Shown piece by piece: positions 24,751 to 33,375 of a DNA stretch of 47,583 bases (positions are counted from its first letter, which is position 1; the number at the start of each line of letters is the position of its first letter). Origin of the DNA: Thiomonas sp. FB-6 (GTDB taxonomy: Bacteria > Pseudomonadota > Gammaproteobacteria > Burkholderiales > Burkholderiaceae_C); NCBI RefSeq assembly GCF_000377645.1, contig NZ_KB898494.1, forward strand, positions 1 to 47,583, read 5' to 3'. The translations under genes were made by a program, and so were the position numbers. Below the pieces are notes generated by a model. It was not told the DNA's origin. It worked only from the letters and a program-made list of their open reading frames with translations, and did not search any database.

Positions 24751-25927
24751 GCCGCAGCCGTCCTCCTCGGTCGATACCCTGCTGGGCGCGCGCCCGCGCA
24801 GCCGGGCCCGGCGCTGGATCAGCATCGGCTTGCTGCTGCTGGCGCTGATCGCCGCCGGCGTGCTGCTGTTGCGCTTCGTCGAGGGCAACAACACCCCGTA
24901 CTACATGGTGCCGGTCACGCGCGCAAGCCTGCAGCCGCACGTCACGCTGCAGGGCACGCTGAGCCCCTACGGCGAGATCACGGTGCAGGCGCCCAGCGAC
25001 GCCATGGTCAGCGCGCTGCCCAACGCGGTGGGCACGCAGCTGGCGCAGGGCGAGGCGGTGGCGGTGCTCGACACCTCGGAACTCGCCAGGGCCATCGCCC
25101 TGGATCGCAGCCGGCTCGCCGCCGCGGGCCAACAACTCCAACGCGCGCGCATCGGCCAGCGCAGCGCCTCCGAGCGACTGGCTCGGTTCGAGAAGGTCTG
25201 GCGCGAGTCCTCGGGGCGCGTGCCCTCCTGGAACGAGATGCAGCAGGCACGCGCGGATGCCGCGCGCGCGCTGCTCGAATCGCGCCGCGACGCCATCCTG
25301 CTCGATCTCGCCCGCCAGGGGCTGGACGCGGACATGCAACGTCTCGACGCCATGCTGCCGCGCGCGCCCATGGCGGGCGTGGTCAGCGAGGAGCGGATCG
25401 CGCCCGGCACCTGGGTGCATGCGGGCCAGCCCATCCTGCGCATGGCCCCGAAGGGTGCCGGCTCGCTGGTCACGGTGCCGCTGGATCCCAGCCTCGGCGC
25501 GCTGGCACCCGACACTCCCGCGCTGGTGAGCGTGGACGGCGCCCAGGCTCGGGAATACAGCGCCATGCTGCTGCGCGTGGACACCGATTCGGCCAGCCGG
25601 CGCCGCGCGGTGTTCGCGCTGCCGCCCGAACCCGGCGTGCCCCTGCATGCGCGGGTGCGCGTGAGCGTGACCCTGCCGGAGCGGCGCCATGTGCTGCTGG
25701 TGCCCAACGCGGCCCTGGCCTTCGCGCCGCAGTGCTCGGCACAGCTCGGGCGCTCCAGCATCTGCGTGCTGGGCCGCGACGGCAGCGCACGCAGCGTGGA
25801 CATCGTGGCCGGACCCAGCGACGGGCGCCACACCCAGGTGCTCGCCGGAGCCCTGCGCCCGGGCGAACTGGCCATCATCGGCTGGCGTGACGTTCCGCCC
25901 GGATCCACTCCGAACCCCAAACCCTGA
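24743..25927 (+). CDS. HlyD/RND-type periplasmic adaptor (membrane fusion protein)
   Basis: A 394-residue membrane fusion protein. A single N-terminal membrane anchor (WISIGLLLLALIAAGVLLLR, about residues 31-50) is followed by a lipoyl-type half (GTLSPYGEITVQAPSDAMVS), a helical hairpin (about 105-200) and the second lipoyl half (RAPMAGVVSEERIAPGTWVH). A beta-barrel/membrane-proximal part follows. Such adaptors link an inner-membrane pump to an outer membrane factor. Here no ABC, MFS or RND pump is nearby; the neighbours are the OMF-like lipoprotein and OpgD/OpgH. It overlaps the upstream gene and is 35 bp from the next, so co-expression is very likely. Confidence 0.85.
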   Translation: MAEPQPSSSVDTLLGARPRSRARRWISIGLLLLALIAAGVLLLRFVEGNNTPYYMVPVTRASLQPHVTLQGTLSPYGEITVQAPSDAMVSALPNAVGTQLAQGEAVAVLDTSELARAIALDRSRLAAAGQQLQRARIGQRSASERLARFEKVWRESSGRVPSWNEMQQARADAARALLESRRDAILLDLARQGLDADMQRLDAMLPRAPMAGVVSEERIAPGTWVHAGQPILRMAPKGAGSLVTVPLDPSLGALAPDTPALVSVDGAQAREYSAMLLRVDTDSASRRRAVFALPPEPGVPLHARVRVSVTLPERRHVLLVPNAALAFAPQCSAQLGRSSICVLGRDGSARSVDIVAGPSDGRHTQVLAGALRPGELAIIGWRDVPPGSTPNPKP

Positions 25928-25931
25928 AGGC

Positions 25932-25954
25932 GGCCGGGCGCACGCCGCCCGGCC
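25932..25954. terminator. Intra-operon hairpin
   Basis: GGCCGGGCG (25932-25940) pairs with CGCCCGGCC (25946-25954) over a 5-nt loop, between the adaptor stop and the OpgG/D start. There is no T-run. It may set relative expression of the two halves of the operon. Confidence 0.45.
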
Positions 25955-25962
25955 TTCGAGCC

Positions 25963-27519
25963 ATGTCCCACGATTCCCCCAGACTCACGCGCCGCCAGGC
26001 CGGCACCCTCATCGCCTCGCTGGCCGCAGGCCTCTTGCGCCCGGGCGCCGCCTTCGCCGCGGATCCCGCGAATGCCGGGGATGCCGCGAACCCCGGGCGC
26101 TGGGGGCCGCCGCGTGCCTTTTCCTGGGAATGGCTGGTCGGAGCGGCCCGCGAACGCGCCGCCAGGCCCTTCGAGCCGCGCCAGCCCTCGGCCAGCGCGG
26201 TGCCCGACTGGGACAGCTTCGTGCGCCTGACCTACGCCTCGGCCGAGGCGCTGACCGGCACCGTGCGCCTGTTCCCCACGCGGCGCGAGGTGGCTCCCTA
26301 CGCGGTGGGCATCCACGTCGTCGAGCACGGCATGGCGCGCGAGCTGCTGGATACCCAGGGGCTGTTCGGCGCCGACGGCAAGGCCGACCCGGCCGGCTGG
26401 CGCGTGCTCGACCCCAGCGGACGCACCGACTGGATGGCCTTCCTCGGCGCCTCGTATTTCCGCTGCTCGGGCACCGAGAACCGCTACGGCCTGTCCGCCC
26501 GCGGCATCGCCGTGGACACGGGCCTGCCGGGCGCGGAGGAATTTCCCGCCTTCACCGATTTCTGGATCCAGCAGCACGGGGACGACCACGTGGTCGTGCA
26601 TGCGCTGCTCGACGGGCCTTCGCTGAGCGGGGCCTACGAGATCGACACGCGCTGGAACGTGGGCAAGGACATGGTGCAGGAGGTGCGCTGCGCGTTGTTT
26701 CCGCGGCGCGCCATCCAGCGCCTGGGCATCGCCCCGCAGACCAGCATGTTCCTCTACGACCAGACCCGCGCGGACGGCATGCCCCGGGCCCATCCGATCG
26801 GCGACTGGCGCCCCGAGGTGCACGATTCCGACGGCCTGGCCATCTGGAGCGGCAACGGCGAACACATCTGGCGCCCGCTGCACAATCCGCAGGCCGCGCG
26901 CATGCACAGTTTCCGCGCCGACCACCCGCGCGCCTTCGGCCTGCTGCAGCGCGACCGCCATTTCGACCACTACGAGGACGACCAGCTGTTCTACGACCGC
27001 CGCCCCTCGCTGTGGGTGCAACCCCGGGGCGACTGGGGAACCGGTTCGGTGATGCTGTACGAGATGGCCTCCATCTCCGAGACCGTGGACAACATCGGCG
27101 CCTTCTGGGTGTCCGACGCGCCGGTCCGGGCCGGGCAACGCCGTGACATGGCCTACCGCCTCACCTGGACCTCGGCCGACCCCAGCACCGACGCCAACGC
27201 CCATTGCGCCAACATCCTGATCGGCCCCGCCGGGCCCACCGACACGCCGCCCGACCCGGCCACGCGCAAGTACGTGCTGGACTTCGCCGGCCCGGTGCTG
27301 GCCGGACTGGGCGAGGGCAGCGGCGTGCGCGCGCTGAGCAATCTTCCCGCCTCGGCGATCCTGAACCTCCAGGCCCACCCCATCGACGGGCGTGACGCAC
27401 GCTGGCGGGTCACGCTGGACATGCGCGTGGCCGGGCTGGCGCAGAAGGACTTCCGCGTGTTCCTGCAACGCGGCAGCCAGGCCCTGAGCGAGACCGTGGT
27501 GGTCACGCTGGAACGATGA
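25963..27519 (+). CDS. OpgG/OpgD-family periplasmic glucan biosynthesis protein
   Basis: A 518-residue protein of the MdoG/OpgG family, which shapes the backbone of osmoregulated periplasmic glucans; OpgD/OpgG members are now placed in a beta-1,2-glucanase family. A signal peptide with paired Arg (RLTRRQAGTLIASLAAGLLR) suggests Tat export, as for OpgD. Family blocks: GASYFRCSGTENRYGLSARG, EFPAFTDFWIQQ, YEIDTRWNVGKDMVQEVRC, RPLHNPQAARMHSFRADHPR, RHFDHYEDDQLFYDRRPSLW and SISETVDNIGAFWV. Length is normal. Its stop overlaps the opgH start (ATGA). Whether it is OpgG or OpgD by descent is not resolved. Confidence 0.92.
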   Translation: MSHDSPRLTRRQAGTLIASLAAGLLRPGAAFAADPANAGDAANPGRWGPPRAFSWEWLVGAARERAARPFEPRQPSASAVPDWDSFVRLTYASAEALTGTVRLFPTRREVAPYAVGIHVVEHGMARELLDTQGLFGADGKADPAGWRVLDPSGRTDWMAFLGASYFRCSGTENRYGLSARGIAVDTGLPGAEEFPAFTDFWIQQHGDDHVVVHALLDGPSLSGAYEIDTRWNVGKDMVQEVRCALFPRRAIQRLGIAPQTSMFLYDQTRADGMPRAHPIGDWRPEVHDSDGLAIWSGNGEHIWRPLHNPQAARMHSFRADHPRAFGLLQRDRHFDHYEDDQLFYDRRPSLWVQPRGDWGTGSVMLYEMASISETVDNIGAFWVSDAPVRAGQRRDMAYRLTWTSADPSTDANAHCANILIGPAGPTDTPPDPATRKYVLDFAGPVLAGLGEGSGVRALSNLPASAILNLQAHPIDGRDARWRVTLDMRVAGLAQKDFRVFLQRGSQALSETVVVTLER

Positions 27520-29336
27520 GCGAACCCGGTTCCCAGGCTTCGGCCACGAGCTCCGCCGCGGCGCCCCCGATGCTGCCTGCCGAGGCGCCGCTGGATATGC
27601 CCGTGCAGCAGCTCGAAGGGCCGCCGCCGGCCTCCATCGAGGTGCGCACCCAGCCGCCGGGCCTGCTGGTCAAGCGCCTGCTGCTGATCGCCACCACCGC
27701 GGTGCTCAGCCTGTCGGCCTCCACCGAGGTGCGCCTGGCCTTCTCGCGTGCCGGGCTCGACCCGCTCGACCTGGTGCTGCTGGTCCTGTTCGTGCCGCTG
27801 TTCAGCTGGATCGCCTTCGGCTTCGTCAATTCCGCCATCGGCTTCGTGCAACTGATCAGTGGCGATCATCCGGGGTTCACGGCCATTCCCGGCCCGGCCC
27901 GGGCACTGCGCCACCGCGTGGCGGTGCTGATGCCGGTGTACAACGAGAACGTGGACGCCACCTTTGGCCGCGTGGCGGCGATGGCCCGCTCCATCGCCGC
28001 CTCGGGCGGCGCGCCGTGGATCGATTTTTTCATCCTCAGCGATTCCAGCGCCGAGAACGGCCTGCGCGAGCAGGCGGCCTGGCAGGCGCTGGCGCGCGAG
28101 GCGCCGATCACCGTGTATTACCGCCGGCGTCCCGTCAACACCGCGCGCAAGCCCGGCAACATCGCCGATTGGGTGCGCCGCTTCGGCGCCGCCTACGAGA
28201 GCATGCTGGTGCTCGACGCCGACAGCCTGATGACCGGCGACGCCATCGTCGGCATGGCCTCGATCATGGAGGAGCGCCCCAGCATCGGCCTGCTGCAGAC
28301 GGTGCCCATGATCACCAACGCGCGCACCCTGTTCCAGCGCTGGATGCAGTTCGCCAGCGAGGCCTACGGTCCCATCGCCACCGCCGGGCTGCTGTGGTGG
28401 TCCGGCTCGGAGGCCAACTTCTGGGGCCACAACGCCATCGTGCGCACGCGCGCCTTCGCGCAGAGCTGCGGCCTGCCCGAACTGCCGGGCAAGCCGCCCT
28501 TCGGCGGGCATATCCAGAGTCACGACATGCTCGAGTCGGCGCTGCTGCGGCGCAGGGGCTGGGCCGTGCACATGGTGATGATCGACGGCAGCTACGAGGA
28601 ATACCCGCCGACCATGGTCGACCACGCGATGCGCGACCGGCGCTGGATGCAGGGAAACCTGCAGCACCTGCGCGTGCTCGACAGTACGGGCCTGCACTGG
28701 GCCAGCCGCCTGCACCTGGTGATCGGCGCCTCCGCCTACCTCACGTCGCCGGGCTGGCTGCTGCTGCTGCTGACCAGCGCGCTGCAGGTGTTCTTCTCGG
28801 GCCAGGCCACGCTGATCGGCGTGACCTCGCCGGTCGTGCTGTGGCTGACCGTGCTGCTGCTGTTCGGCCCCAAGCTCATGGGCACCGTGTGGCTGCTGTC
28901 CTCGCCCGTGCGCAGGCGCGCCTTCGGCGGTGCCGGCGGGGTGCTGCGCTCGGTGGCCCTCGACGTGCCGATGGCCATCCTGATGGCCCCGGTGACCATG
29001 ATGAACCAGACCAAGGCGCTGGCGGCGCTGGCGCTGGGCATTCCCTCCGGCTGGGCCAGCCAGACCCGCGAGGCCCGGCGCATCCCGGTGCGCTCGGTGT
29101 TGCGCAACCTGCGTGAGCACCTGGCGCTCGGCGTGGGCTTCGCGGCCATCGCATGGGTCGATCCGACCATCGCGCTGTGGTTCTCGCCCATCACCCTGGG
29201 ACTGCTCAGCGCACCCTGGCTGATCAGCTGGACCTCCAGCGAGGCCCTCGGCGAGCGCGCCCAGGCCTGGGGTTTCTTCCGCGTGCCGCCGCCGCAGATG
29301 GGCGATCCGGGCGAGGCGGACGCTACCAAAGGTTAG
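27516..29336 (+). CDS. opgH: OpgH-family glucan glucosyltransferase
   Basis: A 606-residue membrane-embedded family 2-type glucosyltransferase that polymerises glucose from UDP-glucose and is thought to pass the chain across the inner membrane. Two N-terminal membrane segments (about 50-70, 83-105) precede the catalytic domain. This has VLMPVYNENV, the Asp of FFILSDSSAEN, the DAD motif in MLVLDADS, and RDRRWMQGNLQHLRVL (the QxxRW-like site). C-terminal membrane segments start near SAYLTSPGWLLLLLTS. It is shorter than the 847-residue E. coli MdoH, as in many non-enteric homologues. It is last in the operon, translationally coupled to the OpgG/D gene. Confidence 0.93.
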   Translation: MSEPGSQASATSSAAAPPMLPAEAPLDMPVQQLEGPPPASIEVRTQPPGLLVKRLLLIATTAVLSLSASTEVRLAFSRAGLDPLDLVLLVLFVPLFSWIAFGFVNSAIGFVQLISGDHPGFTAIPGPARALRHRVAVLMPVYNENVDATFGRVAAMARSIAASGGAPWIDFFILSDSSAENGLREQAAWQALAREAPITVYYRRRPVNTARKPGNIADWVRRFGAAYESMLVLDADSLMTGDAIVGMASIMEERPSIGLLQTVPMITNARTLFQRWMQFASEAYGPIATAGLLWWSGSEANFWGHNAIVRTRAFAQSCGLPELPGKPPFGGHIQSHDMLESALLRRRGWAVHMVMIDGSYEEYPPTMVDHAMRDRRWMQGNLQHLRVLDSTGLHWASRLHLVIGASAYLTSPGWLLLLLTSALQVFFSGQATLIGVTSPVVLWLTVLLLFGPKLMGTVWLLSSPVRRRAFGGAGGVLRSVALDVPMAILMAPVTMMNQTKALAALALGIPSGWASQTREARRIPVRSVLRNLREHLALGVGFAAIAWVDPTIALWFSPITLGLLSAPWLISWTSSEALGERAQAWGFFRVPPPQMGDPGEADATKG

Positions 29337-29398
29337 CTCGGTTACGCCGGGTCACCGGCGGGCCTGGATTAAGGGTTTACACCAACAACAGGGACAGC

Positions 29399-29419
29399 TA
29401 CCCGTTCGTTGTACGGGTA
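29399..29419. promoter_or_regulatory. Inverted repeat upstream of the small unknown gene
   Basis: TACCCGT (29399-29405) and ACGGGTA (29413-29419) are exact complements with a 7-nt spacer, 53 bp before the 29473 start. It could be an operator or a short hairpin after opgH; no convincing -35/-10 pair frames it. Confidence 0.35.
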
Positions 29420-29472
29420 TACGCGGCCCTCGCCGAGACCAGGGCCCGGAGCCCTGGACCCAGGAATCTGCG

Positions 29473-29811
29473 ATGCCCGCCAACCCCTACGCCGCGCAGA
29501 TCTACCAGGACCTGCTGGTCGAACTCGAACACGCGCGCCTGCTGCTCGCGCAGGCCCGCCTGGGCTGCCGTGCGTCCGAGGCCTCGGCGCAGCGGGCCAT
29601 CGAAGCCATCGACCACGTCGAGGCGGCCTGGGGCTCCTTCGGACGCCAGCACCTGCATGCCACGCGCGCGGCCTTGCGCTGGCTGCTGCACGGTTCGCTT
29701 CCCCGCACCGAGGAATGCATCGAAGCGGTACGCGAGCTCTCGGCCCTGCTGCAGGAGCACGCGCCAAACGACACGCGCCTCAGCGCCACGCGGCACTACG
29801 CCTTCCAGTAA
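29473..29811 (+). CDS. Small helical protein of unknown function
   Basis: A 112-residue protein with AGGA 7 nt before the ATG. It appears all-helical, with repeated Ala/Glu/Arg heptad-like stretches (YQDLLVELEHARLLLAQARL and EECIEAVRELSALLQEHAP), one Cys, no signal peptide and no membrane segment. I do not recognise a family. Coding is supported by the ribosome site, amphipathic pattern and third-position GC bias. It is separated from opgH by 136 bp with an inverted repeat, so it is probably transcribed on its own. Possible roles such as a regulator or chaperone are guesses. Confidence 0.6.
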   Translation: MPANPYAAQIYQDLLVELEHARLLLAQARLGCRASEASAQRAIEAIDHVEAAWGSFGRQHLHATRAALRWLLHGSLPRTEECIEAVRELSALLQEHAPNDTRLSATRHYAFQ

Positions 29812-29841
29812 GGGCCCGGCAAGGCCTGCGCGCACAAAAGA

Positions 29842-29863
29842 AACCCGGCGCGATGGCCGGGTT
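29842..29863 (-). terminator. Rho-independent terminator of the OmpH-like gene
   Basis: On the minus strand AACCCGGC-catcgc-GCCGGGTT is followed by TTTCTTTT, a classic intrinsic terminator. It lies about 80 bp after the OmpH-like stop. A second 9-bp hairpin (29882-29902, CACGAAGGC/GCCTTCGTG) lies between. The stem could also end the small + strand gene. Confidence 0.8.
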
Positions 29864-29942
29864 CAAGCACTGCCTGGCAGACACGAAGGCGGGGCCTTCG
29901 TGCTCCGCGAACCAGTGCAGGGGGAGACAAGAGGAGAAAGCT

Positions 29943-30587
29943 TCAGGGCTTGGCGTCCTTGCCGGCGCCAGGCTGCGCGAGTGCCTGGATCACCGTGTTG
30001 GTCAGGTCGAGCTTGGGGTCGATGTACACGGCGCTCTGGAACACGGCGTCCAGGTGCCGTTGCGCGGCGATACGCTTGACCACCAGGCGCGCGCGCTTGA
30101 GCAGCGACTGGATGTCGGCGCTGCGCTGGGTGTCCAGGTCCTCGTTGAAGGCCTGCTTGGCGTCCTGGATGTGCTGGGCGAGTTCGGTGATGCGCGTGCG
30201 CGCGGTGATGCGCTGATCCTCCGACATCACCAGGGAGTTGTCCTGCAGCTTGGCCCGCTGCGCGGCGAGGTCCTGTTCCATGGCCTTGATCTTCTGGCTG
30301 CGGGGCAGGAACTCCTGACGCAACTGCTGGGCTTCCTGGCGCGCGGGCGCCGATTCCTGCAGCACGCGCTCGATGTCGATGTAGCCGATGCGCGCGGGCG
30401 CGCCGGCCGCCTGGGCCAGCCCGGCGCTGCCCAGCATGGCCGCGCACAGCAGCGGGCGCAGGGCCTGCCTCAACGCTCGGGCCAGTGCGGGCAGGCCCCG
30501 GGCCTTCGCGTTCTCGGGCACCAGCGAGGAGGGCAGCGGGGAATGCGCCATGGGAAAGGGGTTTCGGTGCGAAGGAAGCTGTGACAT
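29943..30587 (-). CDS. OmpH/Skp-family periplasmic chaperone-like protein
   Basis: Up to 214 residues. After a signal sequence (LRPLLCAAMLGSAGLAQA, cleavage after AQA) the mature part begins ARIGYIDIERVLQESAPARQ. It continues as a long coiled coil (about residues 75-175), the plan of Skp/OmpH chaperones that hold unfolded outer-membrane proteins. The N-terminal stretch before the hydrophobic core is unusually long; an internal start at 30551 (MAHSPLPSS) would shorten it, and neither start has a good ribosome site. It is not next to bamA or lpxD, the usual Skp neighbourhood, so it may be a paralogue with its own client. Confidence 0.82.
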   Translation of the reverse strand: MSQLPSHRNPFPMAHSPLPSSLVPENAKARGLPALARALRQALRPLLCAAMLGSAGLAQAAGAPARIGYIDIERVLQESAPARQEAQQLRQEFLPRSQKIKAMEQDLAAQRAKLQDNSLVMSEDQRITARTRITELAQHIQDAKQAFNEDLDTQRSADIQSLLKRARLVVKRIAAQRHLDAVFQSAVYIDPKLDLTNTVIQALAQPGAGKDAKP

Positions 30588-30682
30588 GGTTTTCCCGCAT
30601 CCTAGGCAGCGAACATGAGGCGAGTCTTAAGGCCCCGACGCGCACAGGCTCGCGGGGCGGGCGGCGGCGCGCCGCCGCGGGC

Positions 30683-30985
30683 TCAGGCCCGCGCCAGGAT
30701 CGGGATGCTGCGCGGCGGCCGCTGCGCCTGGGCCTCGCGCCAGCGGTACAGCACCGCCGGCGCGGCCGCGCTGGCGCATTGGCCGCAGCTGGCACAGCCG
30801 CCGCCGCTTGCGCAGGCCCCGCTGGCCGGGGCTTCGGCTCCCGCCACCAGGCCGCGGCGGCTCCAGTGGGCGAGCATGTCCTCGACCACCCCCGCGGGCA
30901 GGCGCAATTCCGCGGCCAGCTGCGCGGCCGAGGCCATGCCGCGCCGGCGCAGCAGATCGCGTAGCTGGAACAGCGGTCCGTTCAT
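30683..30985 (-). CDS. feoC: FeoC-like winged-helix protein with Cys cluster
   Basis: A 100-residue FeoC-like protein: an N-terminal winged helix (LFQLRDLLRRRGMASAAQLA, then ELRLPAGVVEDMLAHWSRRG) followed by the Cys-rich loop CASGGGCASCGQC. FeoC proteins with such loops bind an Fe-S cluster and modulate FeoB amount or activity. It overlaps the feoB stop by 4 bp and is the last gene of feoABC. A Pro/Arg-rich tail of about 15 residues follows the Cys loop. Cytosolic. Confidence 0.87.
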   Translation of the reverse strand: MNGPLFQLRDLLRRRGMASAAQLAAELRLPAGVVEDMLAHWSRRGLVAGAEAPASGACASGGGCASCGQCASAAAPAVLYRWREAQAQRPPRSIPILARA

Positions 30986-33375
30986 GCCGAAGCCCCTCCC
31001 GAGGCGCGATGCATCCCGCCGAGGCGGAACGAGCCTCTACCGTACTGGCGCAGTGCGACGATCAGCAGCGCGTAGCCCAGCAGGCAGGCGCCGATCCAAC
31101 CGGCCGAGCCCGCCGGGTGCTCGGCGAAGGTTCCAGCCTGGAACACGATGGTGGCCGCCGCCCACGCCACGCCGATGCCGTAGGCGATGGAGAAGGCCAT
31201 CCAGCCCCAGCCCACCTCGCGGCGCAGCGCGCCCATGGTGCTGGCGCAGGGCACGTACAGCAGCACGAATACCAGGTAGGCGAAGGCGGACAGCGGGGTG
31301 AAGGCCGAGGCCAACCCCGCCAGCGTGGCATTGCTGGCGCCCGAGGCCTGCACGGCCTGCTCGGTGGTGCCCAGGTCGTGCAGTCCGAGCGGGTCGATCA
31401 GGGCGCCCGCGAAGGCCTTCGCATTGGCGGGGATCGTGGCCAGGGCTTCGCGCAACTTGTCCAGCACCCGCGGGTTGCGGTAGTTCTCCAGCGCGTCCGC
31501 GGCCTGCTGGCGCTGGTAGATGCCGTTGAGGGTGCCGATCACCACTTCCTTGGCCGCGGCGCCCGCGACCAGCCCGGCCACCGCGGGCCAGTCGCCGCGG
31601 CGCAGGCCCATGGGCTCGAACACCGGGGCCACGGCGCGGCTGGCCTGCGCCAGCAGCGAGTGGTCGATGGGCGTGGCCCGCAGCCCCTGCGGGGTCCAGC
31701 CGATGCCCGGCAGGATGAACAACACCAGGCCGATGGCGGTGATCACCTTGCCCACGCGCAGGATGAACACCTTCAGGCGCTGCCAGCTCTGCAACACCAC
31801 GCTGCGCAGGCTGGGCAGGCGGTAGGGCGGAAGCTCCATCACGAAGGGGGTGGCCTCGCCGCGGATGGCGGTGCGCCCAAGCACCCAGGCGGTGAGCAGC
31901 GCCACCGCGATGCCCAGCGCATACAGCAGGAACACCACCTGCCCCCCGTTGGAGCGGAAGAACACCACGGCGAAGGCCATGTAGATGGTCAGGCGCGCCG
32001 AGCAGGACATGAAAGGCTGCATGAGCACCGTCAGCAGGCGCCCGCGCCGGTCCTCGATGATGCGCGAACCCATGATGGCCGGCACGTTGCAGCCGAAGCC
32101 GATGACCATGGGCACCAGCGAATTGCCGGGCAGTCCGAGGCGGCGCATGAAGCGGTCCATCGCGTAGGCCGCGCGGGCCATGTAGCCCGAGTCGTCCAGC
32201 AGCGCCAGGAACAGGAAGGTCAGGCCGATGGGCGGAATGAAGGCGATCACCAGGTTGACCCCGCCGCCCATGCCGCCGGCCACCACCGAGACCACCCAGT
32301 CGGGCAGCCCGGCCTGCAGCAGCACATGCCCCAGGCCGCCCACGAGCAGCGCGGCCGAGCCCTGGTCGAAGAAATCGGTGAAGATGTTGCCGCCGTTGAA
32401 GCTCAGCACGAACACCAGGTACAGCACCAGCAGGAAGATCGGCACGCCCAGCCATTCGTGCAGCACCACGCGGTCGACCAGGTCGGTCAGGCGCTGGCGC
32501 GCGCCGGGCTTGCCGCGGCGCTGCAGGGCCTGTGCCGCCAGCACGTGGGCCCATTCGAAGCGGGCTCCGGCCACCATGTCGGCGGCGGTCTCGCCGCTGC
32601 TCGCGGCGATGTCGGCCCGTGCCTGCTGCAGCGCGGCCTCGGCGGCCGGCCCCGGCGCCTCGGCCAGGTCTTCCAGCAGGCGGATCGCCTCGATGCGCGC
32701 CTTGCCCTGGGGCCGGCCGGCCGCGGGGCCGGCCACCGATTCGGCCACGCGCGCGATGGCGGCATCCACCTCGGCCCCGTACTGCGGGGCACGGGGATGC
32801 GCCGGCTGGCGCAGCGCCTGGTCGATCGCTTCGTTCAGGGCCTTGCGCCCGCGCCCGCTGCGCGCCACCATCGGCACCACGTGCAGACCCAGCAAGTCCG
32901 ACAGGGTCTGCAACTGCGGCTCCAGGCCCAGCGCCTGCGCCTCGTCCACCATGTTCAGCGCCAGCACCATCGGCCGCCCGCTCTCGAGCAGCTCGGCGCT
33001 GAGCGCGAGGTGGCGCTCCAGGTTCGAGGCGTCGACCACGTTGACCACTAGGTCCACGTCTCCGCCGAGCAGGAATTCGCGCGCCACGTCCTGGTCCACG
33101 CCGCCGCCGCCGAGCAGGCTGTACACCCCGGGCAGGTCGATCACCGTGACGCGCTGCGTGCCCGTCTGGGCCAGGCCGCTGCGCTTCTCCACGGTGACGC
33201 CCGGCCAGTTGCCCACATGCTGGCGCGCCCCGGTGAGCAGGTTGAACACGGTGGTCTTGCCGCAGTTCGGGTTGCCCGCGAGCGCCACCACCGGCAGGCG
33301 CGAGCCCTCCCGCCCGCGCCGGCCCTGGGCCTCGCGGGCGCCGTCGTCGCAGGCGCTGTCGTGGCAGGCGCTCAT
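30982..33375 (-). CDS. feoB: Ferrous iron transporter FeoB
   Basis: A 797-residue FeoB, the inner-membrane Fe(II) importer. The N-terminal G domain has G1 GNPNCGKT (residues 34-41), G3 DLPGVYSL and G4 NMVD. A helical GDI-like spacer follows to about residue 290. The membrane part carries two Gate-type repeats, including GCNVPAIMGSRIIEDRRGRL. A Cys/His-containing N-terminal tail (SACHDSACDD) precedes the G domain. The C-terminus ends LRQYGRGSFRLGG. ATG overlaps the feoA stop, and its stop overlaps feoC, so the three are coupled. Probably Fur-repressed through the boxes upstream of feoA. Confidence 0.95.
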   Translation of the reverse strand: MSACHDSACDDGAREAQGRRGREGSRLPVVALAGNPNCGKTTVFNLLTGARQHVGNWPGVTVEKRSGLAQTGTQRVTVIDLPGVYSLLGGGGVDQDVAREFLLGGDVDLVVNVVDASNLERHLALSAELLESGRPMVLALNMVDEAQALGLEPQLQTLSDLLGLHVVPMVARSGRGRKALNEAIDQALRQPAHPRAPQYGAEVDAAIARVAESVAGPAAGRPQGKARIEAIRLLEDLAEAPGPAAEAALQQARADIAASSGETAADMVAGARFEWAHVLAAQALQRRGKPGARQRLTDLVDRVVLHEWLGVPIFLLVLYLVFVLSFNGGNIFTDFFDQGSAALLVGGLGHVLLQAGLPDWVVSVVAGGMGGGVNLVIAFIPPIGLTFLFLALLDDSGYMARAAYAMDRFMRRLGLPGNSLVPMVIGFGCNVPAIMGSRIIEDRRGRLLTVLMQPFMSCSARLTIYMAFAVVFFRSNGGQVVFLLYALGIAVALLTAWVLGRTAIRGEATPFVMELPPYRLPSLRSVVLQSWQRLKVFILRVGKVITAIGLVLFILPGIGWTPQGLRATPIDHSLLAQASRAVAPVFEPMGLRRGDWPAVAGLVAGAAAKEVVIGTLNGIYQRQQAADALENYRNPRVLDKLREALATIPANAKAFAGALIDPLGLHDLGTTEQAVQASGASNATLAGLASAFTPLSAFAYLVFVLLYVPCASTMGALRREVGWGWMAFSIAYGIGVAWAAATIVFQAGTFAEHPAGSAGWIGACLLGYALLIVALRQYGRGSFRLGGMHRASGGASA

